This document shows, in pieces, positions 1-10,200 of a DNA stretch of 64,000 bases. The notes beneath the pieces were generated by a model. The model was not told the origin of the DNA and searched no databases. It saw only the letters and a list, made by a program, of their open reading frames with translations. The stretch's first letter is position 1, and each line of letters starts with the position of its first letter. This stretch comes from Cynocephalus volans. Its lineage: Eukaryota > Chordata > Mammalia > Dermoptera > Cynocephalidae. The position numbers were made by a program, and so were the translations under genes. The stretch is taken from assembly GCF_027409185.1 (NCBI RefSeq), contig NC_084461.1:142087001-142151000 (forward strand), written 5' to 3'.

Positions 1-680
1 CATATATCTAACTGAAATAAAACAATTATTTGTCCGTTTTTTCTCATTTATTTATTTTTCTGTTGGCTATAATGTCCTTCCTCCAATACTGTCCCTTGTT
101 TTTTATTTGAACTGATCTAATACTCTCTGGACAAATAGTTGATTAGTTGAAGTCATTAGGAAAATGGTTTTGTCATCACCTTGTCTTGACATTTTGAAAC
201 TCATAATCTTTTAAGAACGTGATGACCAAAAACACAGCTCAAGAAGAAAAATCTCTGTATTTTGATATCATATGAGTAATAATCATAACATTTACTTCTC
301 GGAATTGGAAGGCATATTCACTTCCTTTCTATCCCTGTGGGGAGCAGGTTAAAGATCTCTGTATTTGCATGTTCCATGATTAAACTACTTCTAAAAAATG
401 TTTTTTGCAGGGTACTTGTCGGAAAAAGAAAAGGTAAAGTTAGATTTAACTTCTTTGTAGTCTTTTGACGTGGAAAAATTAAAGGTATAAGTTTTTTAAT
501 TGTAAATTTAGAAAATAATTCTGCATTGTATAGATAGTGTTATATATGATTCTGTATATCTGAAACTCTTCAAAATAAATGTTTCACTCCTAAAATTGTA
601 TCAGCACCAAAATCTTTGCCTATATCACTTAAAAACTTTTCTAAAAGCTGTGAGGCAAAAGTTTGATCCAGTGCTTTTTT
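1..680. other. AT-rich non-coding, nothing recognised
   Basis: No gene, RNA or clear repeat family is recognised here. A short acceptor/donor-flanked stretch near 410-435 has no coding support. Confidence 0.5.
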
Positions 681-1060
681 TTTTTTTGGAGGTGGAATTC
701 ACTTAACATACAGTTAACAATTTGAAAGCATAAAATTCAGTGGAGTTTAGTGCATGTACATTGCCATATAACCGCCCCCTCTCTCTAGCTTCAAAACTTT
801 CTAATTACCTCAAGAGAATACCTTATTTCCAATAATCAACCACTCCCCATTCTTCCCTGTCCCCATCTCCTGGCAGCCACCAATCCGTTTTCTGTCTCCA
901 TGGGTTTGCTCATTCTAGATATTCCATATAAAAAGCATCATACGATACGTGATCTTTTATGTCTGGTGTCTTTCATTTAGCATGTTTTAGGGTTCATCCA
1001 TGTTGTAGGATACGTCAGTACTTCATTTCTTTTTAAGGCTGATTCACATGCCATTGTATG

Positions 1061-1252
1061 TATGAGAGTCTTCAAAACGTTCATGGAAAAATGTGTATTA
1101 TTTTTTACTCTATTTTTCCATGAACTTTTTTTTTTTTTGTCTTTTTCGTGACCGGCACTCAGCTAGTGAGTGCACCGGCCATTCCTATATAGGATCCGAA
1201 CCCGCGGCCATTCCTATATAGGATCCATGAACTTTTTGAAGTACCTCTTATA
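1061..1252. mobile_element. Mariner-like palindromic MITE, split by a SINE
   Basis: Left arm GAGAGTCTTCAAAACGTTC and right arm TTTTTGAAGTACCTC are inverted repeats flanked by TA. The core has the ATTATTTTTTACTCTA spacer of the other copies. A reverse SINE (1131-1224) sits in the right arm. Confidence 0.75.
1131..1224 (-). mobile_element. CYN-type tRNA-Ile SINE, truncated
   Basis: The reverse-strand SINE has its A tail as a T run, and a perfect 13-bp target duplication CCATGAACTTTTT at 1118-1130 and 1225-1237. It is 5'-truncated. The segment GGCCATTCCTATATAGGATCC is present twice, 8 bases apart. Confidence 0.85.
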
Positions 1253-1920
1253 TAACCACAATTTGCTTGTCCATTCATCTTTTGATGGACATTTGGGTTG
1301 TTTCCACTTTTTGGCTATTATGAATGATGCTGCTATAAACACTGTTGTACAACTTTCTGTGTGGACATATGTTTTCATTTCTCTTGGATATATCTAGGAG
1401 TGGAATTGCTGGGTCATATGATCATGTTTAACTTTTTGAAGAACTGACAAAATTCTTTTCCACAGCAGGCTGTTTTACATCCCTACTCTGATGATTTTTT
1501 ATTGTGTTACTTTATTAATGCTAACGTTACTGAGTGCTTATTATTTGCCAGATCATTATCTCAGATTGTCAAAGTACTATCATTATCCTCATTTTACAGA
1601 TGAGTAAACTGAAGAATGAAGAGGTTATGTAACAGTTTGACATAAAGGAGTCCAGATTCCAGCCCAGTTTTGTTTTACTAGAAGTCATTTTAAGTACTAC
1701 TATATATTTACTTTAAATATAAAAAGTAAATTAAAAAAAAATGAAAACCAAACCAAACCAAAAGAACCAAAAAAAAAGAAAGAAAAAAGGATAGGAAAAA
1801 ATAAAACAATACAAAAATAGGAAAAAAAGGAAAAAAGATAAAAAAACAATAAAAAAATAAAAAGAAGTAAAAAAATATAAAATTATTTAGGTTCTTGTTT
1901 TAATAAGAACATTTACTATG

Positions 1921-2185
1921 TGCATTAGTCTATTTTCTGTTGCTTATAACAGAATAACTGAAACTGGGTAATTTACAAAGACATGAAATTTATTTCTTAC
2001 AGTTTTGGAGGCTGGGAAGTCCAAAGTCCAGGGAACACATCTGGTAATGGCCTTCTTCTGGGTAGTGACTTTCTAGAGCAACACAGGGTGTCACACTATG
2101 TAATCCTATTATCAAATCAAGAGGTTAGAGGTCAAATTTTTTTCAGACTAGTGAGGTAGTATAGTTGGAAAAATTCATCTCCCCT
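1921..2185 (-). mobile_element. MaLR-type LTR fragment
   Basis: On the plus strand this reads as the reversed 3' end of a MaLR LTR (TTAGTCTATTTTCTGTTGC, then CTGGGTAATTTACAAAGA). The copy is partial. Confidence 0.65.
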
Positions 2186-2190
2186 CGTAC

Positions 2191-2852
2191 CTGGACCAGT
2201 GTTGAAGGTAGTTTTGTTCAGCTTAGTCTCCCCCCAACCCCCAAGAAGATTCTGTGTTTCAGTCTGTAGAAGATAAAGTAGATATGTATTTTATCCTTTT
2301 AAAGTAATTACTTATGTTCCATATATTGAGGCCTAATATAAACCATTAATAATTTCATGTAATATCAATATTGCAATCTAATGCCCAGTCCACAAAACTC
2401 ACACTTTAGTGTGCGTTAGATTTACCTGGCCCCTTTTCAAACAGAGATGCCTGGCCCATTCCCCAATCGCAAACTACAAAATCAGAGTCTGGAGGGGAGG
2501 GGGACCCATGTGTCTGTATTTTAACAAGTTCTACAGCTGATTCTTTTTTCCCCTACAACAGCTGATTCTGATGCACATCAAAGTTAGAAACTATTGTCCT
2601 ACTCAGTTCCTTAAAAGGCCCATTTCTGTCTTCTTTTTTTTTTTTCAAAAAAGGCCCATTTCTAAACAAAGTGAATTTTTATCCTATTTATTTCAATTTG
2701 AAGATTAACAGAAATCTAGGGGAATTTATTTTTAAAGAAGGCAATTGGCAAAGCAAAAAGATTGAAAACTCATTAACCCAAATAAAGCAAGGGAATAATA
2801 TGAATCTTATTCTTACGAAACCTATATCTAAGATCTAAGTTAAAATATATTG
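2191..2852. other. Non-coding, diverged repeats only
   Basis: No gene is seen. The stretch holds short T and A runs and a repeated AAAAGGCCCATTTCT (near 2614 and 2650), and no clear element ends. Confidence 0.45.
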
Positions 2853-3246
2853 TTCTGGGCTGAATTGTTTTCCTTCAAAATTCATATGTTGAAGCCTTAA
2901 CATCCAGCATGTCGGAATGTGACTGTATTTGGAGACAGGGTCCTTAAAAAGGTTAAAATGAGGCTAAGGTGGACACCAACCCAGTCTGACTGGTGTCCTT
3001 ATAAGAAATATAGATTAGGAGATGTAAAGAGACACCAGTGATGCATGCACAGAGGAAAGACCATGTGAGGACACAGTGAGCAGTGGCCATCTGCAAGCCT
3101 ATGAGAGAGGCCTCAGAAGAAACCAAACCTGCTGACACCTTGATATTGGACTTCTAGCCTCCATAACTGTGAGAAAATAAATTTCTGTTGTTTCAGTCAC
3201 TCAGTCTGTGGTATTTTGTTAAGACAGCCCTAGCAGGCTAAGACAT
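2853..3246 (+). mobile_element. MLT1-type solo LTR
   Basis: The motif order matches MaLR MLT1 LTRs: AAAATTCATATGTTGAAGCC, GTGACTGTATTTGGAGA, CCTTATAAGAA, ACCATGTGAGGACAC, CTAGCCTCCATAACTGTGAG, then AATAAATTTCTGTTG. The ORF on the reverse strand here has no meaning. Confidence 0.8.
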
Positions 3247-3845
3247 CTCCTATCTGACCTTCCACAATTATAGCCCCATGTACAGCTTCACCCTATTACG
3301 AATCTTATTCCTAAAATACTTGTGCTAATTTTGCAATGCAAAAGGCAATAAAGCTATTTTTCTCTGAAAAAAATATTCTTTGTATTCTTAATAATATGGT
3401 TTTTCCTTTCCTAATTTCTATAGAATTGAGATTTTTGGTTGTCCTCTTTTTTTGTTAAACTTATGCTGTTTCCTACTAAGGAAGAAATAATTTGGGCCAA
3501 GATACAGATTCCTGATACCCAAGTGTAACAATCCATACCTTTAATTTTAATAAAAAATAAAACTCCTTTATTTTACTTGAGAAAAATTCTCCCTTTAGTT
3601 GTACCTCCCTTTTCACCCCATTGAAAGGTTAGTGACTCACAATATTTGTGCAGATGACATGGGTGACCAGGCCACCTACCTGTGTGACACCAAACCAGGA
3701 TGAGTTTTTGCTCCACTCACTACTACCACTGACACTAAATAAAAATTCAAAGGGCAAAATGAGAAAAAGATTTTCTTTTTGTTTTCCAAAAAGCACTGGC
3801 AAAGTTCATGCCAGTATTAATTTGCCTTATCAATTTCTTTTCTTT
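3247..3845. other. Non-coding, nothing recognised
   Basis: I see no gene or assignable repeat. A 126-residue open frame at 3648-4028 runs into an L1 remnant and resembles no family I know. Confidence 0.45.
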
Positions 3846-5045
3846 TCTTTTTTAAGTAGTCTTTTATTTTTAATTTACAGGAAAATCGAGCAGAAAGTAC
3901 AGAGAGTTCCCACACCCCTTGTTCCTCCATATGCACAGCCTCCCCCACTATCAGCATTCCACACCAGAGTGGTACATTTGTTACAACTGATGAACCTACA
4001 TCTACATATAGTCTCCCAAAGTCCATAGTTTATAGTAAGGTTCACTCTTAGCATTGGACATTCTATGGTTTTGGACAAATATTTAATGATATGTATCTAC
4101 CATTAAAGTATCATACAGAATAGTTTCACTGCCCTAAGAATTCTATTATGTTCTGCCTTTTCATCTGTTCCTCCCCCCTAATTCCTGGCAACAACTGACC
4201 TTTTTACTCATTACTGTTTTGCCTTTTCTAGAATATCATATATTTGGAATCATACTATATATATAGCCTTTCCTGATTGGCTTTAGTTAGAAATATACGT
4301 TGAAGATCCTCCATGTCTTTTCATGGTTTGATAGAATATTTCTTTTCATGCAAAATAATATCCTATTGTCTGGACATACCACAGTTTTATCTATTTACTT
4401 ACTGAAGGATACTTGGTTACTTTCAACTTTTATTAAGTATTAATAAGGCTGCTATAAACACTCATGTGCATTTTGTGTGGATATAAGTTTTCCCACTCAA
4501 CCCATTTGGGTAACTATAAAGAAGAATAATGGCTGGATCATATGGTAAGAGTATGTTTAGTTTTGTTAAGAAACTGCCAAACTGTCTTCCAGAATAGCTG
4601 TACCATTTTGCATTCCACCAGCAGTGAATTCCTGTTGTTCCACATCCGCATCAGCATTTAGTGCGGTCAGTGTTTTGAATTTTGGCCATTCTAATAAGTG
4701 TGTAGTGACATCTCATTGCAGTTTTAATTTGCAGTTCTTTAATGATATATGATTTTGAGCATCTTTTCATATGCTTATTTGCCATCTCTATATCTTCTTT
4801 GGTTAGGTGCCTATTCAAGTCTTCTGCCCATTTTTTAATAGAGTTTTTTGTTTTCTTTTTTTGAATTTTGTATTTTAGAATATATTTGAATTTCTGTATT
4901 TTAGATAACAAAACTTCATCAAATATGTCTTTTGCAGATATTTTCTTCCAGGCTGTCTCATTTTCTCATTCTCTTTACCTTTTTTTATTAAAATTTTTTT
5001 GTTTGAAATTTAAATTTTTGAATGGTAATTCAAAATTAGATATAC
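3846..5045 (-). mobile_element. Old L1 3' region
   Basis: Reversed, this is a 1.2 kb ancient L1 3' end. On the plus strand it shows GGTACATTTGTTACAA, CAAAGTCCATAGTTTA, GTATCATACAGAATAG, TTGGAATCATACTAT, then GCTGCTATAAACACTC and AAACTGCCAAACTGTC. It is heavily mutated. Confidence 0.75.
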
Positions 5046-5244
5046 AGGTACATTAGATGTACATGGTAAAAAAATGAAATCAAACAGCACAAAAAAGTAC
5101 ACTGTGAAAAATAAATTTCTTTGTACCCCCATCCTGTACTTCCTATGTTCTGCTCTCCAGGGGCAACCATTATTACAGTTTCATTTCTGGAGATGTTTTA
5201 TGCATATACAAGCGTGTACTCAGGTTGGCAGGATGATAGTTTTC

Positions 5245-5440
5245 CTCAGATAAGTAATACTAGCTAACATTATTAAGGGCTTACTATATGCTAGGCAATA
5301 TTGTAAAACACTTTCATATGTTCTGTCATTTAATCCTCACGAGAATACTACAAGATGGTTCTATCATTATCATCTCCATTTTACTGGAGAGGAAACTGAG
5401 GTTCAGATGTTAAGAAACTTGCTGTGAGATTGTGCACTTC
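5245..5440 (+). repeat. MIR/L3-class ancient repeat
   Basis: It has the diagnostic run GCTTACTATATGCTAGGCA, TTTAATCCTCAC, then CATTTTACTGGAGAGGAAAC. Confidence 0.55.
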
Positions 5441-6555
5441 CATCTCTGTCTCCCCTAAAGTCAAGTCCCACCAGTGACCCTCATCTAGTCTGTGTCTGGA
5501 GCCAAGAAATGTCATTGATCTTTTCCTTTTTCCCCTTTCCTGTGTTGTTAGTTAAAAGCTCTAGTCTCCACTTCTCTTAGGATGTTCCTTTTTCTTTTGA
5601 TTCTGAAGAACCTCCTTGGAGGTCAGGAGAACTGTCTAGGAAGACAGAATTGTCTATGCAGAGATCCTGCAGTTAAAAAGAGTTTGGAGGTTTTGAGGAA
5701 GTGAAGAAAGCCCATGTGTTTGGAACAAGGGGAGAAGTGTCACAGAATGAGATTGGAGGGAGAGGCAGGAGAAATATTGGATTATGCAGGATTTTGTAGG
5801 CCATGTTAAATTTTGCTATTCTAAGTGGGAAAGAAAGCCTTGTTGAGGCTGTACCACCTACCACTCATGCAATAGCGTCCCTGTGGCTCTGTACTTTTGA
5901 TGAATTTGCAGAATCTTGACATTATTTTACAAACTGAATGTTCAGCAGGAGAGAATTGATGAAATAAATCACGGCACATACTCCTACCTCCCACTATCAT
6001 GTAGCCTTCTAAATGTTCTCAGAAATATACAAAACTACGGACATAGGAATATGGTCATAAGATTATATTAAGTGTTGGAGCAAGCTAAGGACTTGTGTTA
6101 CTAAGTAAATTTAGTTATACATACATAGGAGACAGGCTGGAGGGAAACACACCGATACTCATACGTTAACTGTAGTTATTTCAATGGGAGTGATTGGGCT
6201 TTCAGGTGATCTCCATTCTTTCCTTCAAACCTGCCAAATTCTACAATATTTAAAAATAAGAAGAAATAAATAGAAACATAATAAATATAAAATAAATAGA
6301 ATTAAAAGTGAACATACAAATATTAAATAGAAATAAATGTTTCTACAGTATTTATTTTGAATCCTTCTACCGTGCCATTTAAATAAAAAGACCTCAGAGC
6401 AATAAAACATAGTTATTAGGCCAGTGCCTCAGTCCATGCAGATCAATACTACGGAGAGCAAAAAAAAAAAAAAAAAAAAAAAAGCCTGTCAGGTTTTTTG
6501 AATATAACGTGATCCTAGTTTTTTTCTTCTCAGGAAACAAGCCTCAGACTCCCGG
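5441..6555. other. Non-coding DNA upstream of the PTTG1 promoter
   Basis: 5660-5860 resembles the L2-like family also found near 58.6-59.1 kb. There is an A23 run at 6461-6483. No SLU7 coding exon was found on the minus strand, although that gene is expected in this direction. Confidence 0.5.
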
Positions 6556-6559
6556 AGAA

Positions 6560-6900
6560 ATAGCTTTCTGGGCGGAGCCCTGACAGCTTAGCTTCCTCCC
6601 ATTGGTTCTTCCTGGAGACTCCGCCCTTCTGTCCCCGCCTCCTGGGCGGACGAGCCAATTGGGTCGCGAGTTGTGGTTTAAACTGTGAGTCTGCGGAGTC
6701 CGCTCGCTGCGGAGTGCTGGTTGGGTCTGGCTGTTGAGAGCAACGCGAGTGAACGGTAGGGTCGCGCGGTTGGTTAGGCGGGGAAAGAGGCGGGTTGGGC
6801 TCAGGCTTCCCCCGGGCGTCCACAGCTTCGAGCCGGGTGGACCTGCAGCCTCAGACTGCCTTCTGGACCCACGACGCTTCTCTTCTGGTGGGGGCCGACC
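6560..6900. promoter_or_regulatory. CpG-rich PTTG1 promoter, probably bidirectional
   Basis: This is a GC- and CpG-rich block in an AT-rich setting. It holds GC boxes at 6570-6575, 6621-6626 (reverse) and 6644-6649, an inverted CCAAT box at 6601-6605 and a direct CCAAT box at 6655-6659. A TTTAAA at 6677-6682 fits the cell-cycle homology region (CHR) form TTYRAA. CCAAT plus CHR is the usual arrangement of G2/M genes repressed by DREAM, which suits securin. In human, SLU7 starts a short distance upstream on the opposite strand (recalled), so SLU7 exon 1 may lie near 6480-6600 on the minus strand. No SLU7 coding sequence was recognised in the window. Confidence 0.75.
6690..6755 (+). other. PTTG1: PTTG1 exon 1 (5' UTR, approximate)
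   Basis: This is the inferred non-coding first exon. The start is approximate and rests on promoter position. The proposed end is a good donor, AACG|GTAGGG, with GT at 6756-6757. The segment around 6730-6745 (GGCTGTTGAGAGC) resembles the human PTTG1 leader as I recall it. The transcription start cannot be fixed from sequence alone. Confidence 0.6.
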
Positions 6901-7128
6901 CCAAACCCCTTGCTGCTCAGGTTCTTAGAGCCTCTGCAGAGACTCAGGCCTGAAGATTTAAGACTGGATTAGGTGCCCGTTGGCTCAAAAACGGGCTTCT
7001 CCCTCTGCTTAGCTCTTGTCGTTTCTGTGTGTACTTTCCCAGGTTAGAAAGTGTGTACTGTTGCTATACCTTAGCCTCTCTTGCCTTCCCTAATCCTCAG
7101 TATCTACTTATGTGTGTCTCCCTCCTAG

Positions 7129-7230
7129 AGTAATCCAGAATGGCTACTCTGATCTTTGTTGATAAGGAAAACGGAGAACCAGGCATCCGCGTGGCGCCTA
7201 AGGATGGGCTGAAGCTGGGGTCTGGGCCTT
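7129..7230 (+). CDS. PTTG1: PTTG1 exon 2 (start codon, KEN box)
   Basis: The acceptor CCTCCTAG ends at 7128. Eleven bases of leader (AGTAATCCAGA) precede ATG at 7140. The exon codes residues 1-30 and the first base of Ser31, including the KEN box. The donor is CTT|GTAAGT at 7231. Intron 2 is short (326 bp). The exact first base could be 7129 or 7131, because the sequence reads TAGAG. Confidence 0.92.
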
Positions 7231-10200
7231 GTAAGTATAACAGTGCTACAATCAGATACACAGGGATTGTGAATGAATTGGGAAGGTGGCCTGCAGCCGG
7301 GCGAGGTGTTTACTGTACTTCGGAGTCAATTGGAGTCAAGTTTGTTATCGGTCCCTTATCATGTTCAATATCTTAATGAGATAATTAAGAGAGTACTGAA
7401 CTTCAGTGCTATTAGAAATGTCATGGCCATGCCACTGCCAAAAATGTGGGTTGGGTTTGGGGATGAAAATTAGGTCAAGTTTATATACACAATCAGCATA
7501 CAAGTTGCACAGGTGTTTACTGTCTGAATATTCTTATGATAAAACTTTTTCTTCAGCAGTCAAAGCCTTAGATGGGAAATCTCAGGTTTCAACACCACGT
7601 GTTGGCAAAATGTTTGATGCTCCACCAGCCTTACCTAAAACTGCTAGAAAGGCTTTGGGAACTGTCAACAGAGCTACAGAAAAGTCGGTAAAAACTAATC
7701 GACCCCTCAAACTTAAACAGCCAACCATCTCTGCCAAAAACGTAAGTGTTGACTGTAAAGACACTGTATAAACACTTCAGCACTCTTGTCTTTTAAAATG
7801 ACGATTGGCATCCTACCTGGCTTTCTTTCCTCTGAATAGAAGGAATATAGGGCAGCAAACAGAATAGTAGAGGAGAAACATATTGTCCTTGGACTTTTCT
7901 GTACCTCGCGGTTGGAAGTCTCAGATGCAGCGAATGCATATTTTTGCCTCACCTGTTCTTAACTAATGTCTTAAAACAGATTGGTTGGTGCTATCTACTT
8001 TCAGATATGTAAAGTACTAAGAGAAGAGAGTACCATGCAAGAGAGAGGTCAGTAACTCAGGTGCTGTCATCCTTTTTCCTGCTTCCCAGAGTAAGCGCTA
8101 GTTTGTTAGATGACAATTTGCTACCGTGTTGATCCTTGTGTGAGTGTGGGTTGTGAGGTGCAGGTCAATGTATCCCAAACCGAGAGGATTTTGTTGTGAA
8201 AGATGACTTTAGCATGTGGATTAACACTTTATTTGAATTAGGGCCGGCCTGTGGCTCACTTGGGAGAGCGTGGTGCTGACAACACCAAGTCAAGGGTTAA
8301 GATCCCCTTACCGGTCATCTTTTTTTTTTTTTTTAAAAAAAAAAAACACTTTATTTGAATAATCATTTTGTTTAATGTGTATTAGGAAACAAAAATGAGT
8401 ACTTTATATCAAACCTGTAGCTTAAATGTCGTGCCACGTAGGTCTCTTTAAAAAGGTGAGTTGAAGGGCCAGCCTGTGGCTCACTCGGGAGAGTGTGGTG
8501 CTGATAACACCAAGGCCACAGGTTCGGATCCCTACATAGGGAGGGCCGGTTAGCTCATTGGGAGAGCGTGGTGCTGGCAACACCAAGTCAAGGGTTACGA
8601 TCCCCTTACTGGTCATCTTTAAAAAACAAAAAACAAAAAAACGGTGAGTTGACTTGAAAAATGTTTGGTACAGGTATTGCAAAGATTCGGCAGAAATAAT
8701 GAGAATGTTACACAGCACTGAAGTGTCGGAAACCCTGCAATAGGGATTTCCTCTAGGTATGCACATGTGAGGTAAGGTAAATCAAGAATATGCAGGCTTC
8801 CATTTTGGCCTAAGACTGTAGTAGACTGTCTACCTGCCAGACTAGGGAATTATCCATGGTGTTCTTCTAAAGCCCTTGACTGTCTTTTGCTACCTCTTAC
8901 TCAGTGTGTATATTTGGGGAACACAAGCTTGTTTTTAATATTAACCAAGCAAATCATTAAGGTAGCATTGATAGAAAATCACACTTCTATAAACCTAAAA
9001 TGGCTTCTAGAATTAGGTACTATTCTGGGTGATTTCTCCTCTGTTAGGTTGAATAATTGAGTTGATTAGCTCTGAATTAACTCTGCATTCTTGATAACTT
9101 ATGCTGACAGGTGCTAATACTTAAATTTCAGATTTTTTGAGCCATGCTACTAGAATTGTATTTGAGTAATATTTGAATTATACTTGGGTGTAATCATGAG
9201 AACTAAGGATTACGGCTTCTTAGAAGGCAGCATGAAATTGACAAATTTTAAAACGAGGTGAAGCAGTCCTGTGTTTGGAAGAGTCCCTATAATCTATTGT
9301 ACTAATCAGCTGGCAAGGCTTCCACACTCACTAATCGGTATTTTCTTGGTTGTAGATGACTGAGAAGACTGTTAAAGCAAAAAGCTCTGTTCCTGCCTCA
9401 GATGACACCTATCCAGAAATTGAAAAATTCTTTCCCTTCAATCCTCTAGGTAGTATTTTTTGGTATTGCAAAAGATGCTATTGGCCTTTAGGTTTTCTTA
9501 TAACTCAACTCAGCTGTAACTTGATGTAAATATGATATATGACACAAAACTATAAAGAGACTGTATGAATTGGGGTTGCTTTGAACAAATATCCTTGTTG
9601 GTGGAATTATTTGCAAGGTATCATCTTAGGTCAGGAGGGGGAAATAGGAGCATAGATGTGGAAGATATTGTTCTTGTCCTCAAAAGCTTAGCACCTAGGG
9701 GGATGTAAGATGTGTTCACTAACATTGAACAGTCTCAATGTGGACAGTCTCTCTAGCAAGGCTTTTAGAAATGTGGAGTTTATGTCAAGTTGAGCAATGC
9801 CTAAGAGTGCTTTTGTAAGGTTAAGTATTTCTTTGGTTAGAAAATGTGTTTTAAAAAATTTTTTAAATTCCTTCAACCTGCTACATGTATCTGAAATATT
9901 TTCTGTTGTAGAACCAGCTTTTCAAATTTAAATCTACTCAAACATTTGAGGGGAGGCTATTGTGTGCCAGGCACTATTAGGCTTTGGATGCAGTGCTTAG
10001 CAAGACAGGCCCTGCCCTGAGGGAGCCCATAGTTCGGAGGGAAAGTCAAACACTGACCAAATCATCTCACTATGAAGTGAGCAAGAAGGAGCTTTCTAGA
10101 TGGACAGTATGTGCAAAGATGCTGAGGTAGGAAAAGGGACCGAAGTGGATCTGGGAAATGAGAGAGTGAAGGAAGACACAGGTGAAGAGTGGGGGTAGTT

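Larger units (their letters stand above)
681..1490 (-). mobile_element. Old L1 3' end, interrupted
   Basis: Read on the minus strand, this is a degenerate ancient L1 3' region. On the plus strand it shows the usual order: AATTCACTTAACATAC, then TGGCAGCCACCAATCC, then GCTGCTATAAACA. It is broken by a MITE at 1061-1252, itself split by a SINE. Confidence 0.7.

Noticed and set aside
410..435. Mini-exon between TTTTTTGCAG and GTAAAG
   Set aside because: It is too short and without coding or neighbouring-exon support; chance match to splice consensus.
7140..7376. 78-residue frame as a stand-alone protein
   Set aside because: It is PTTG1 exon 2 read through into intron 2; the donor is at 7231.
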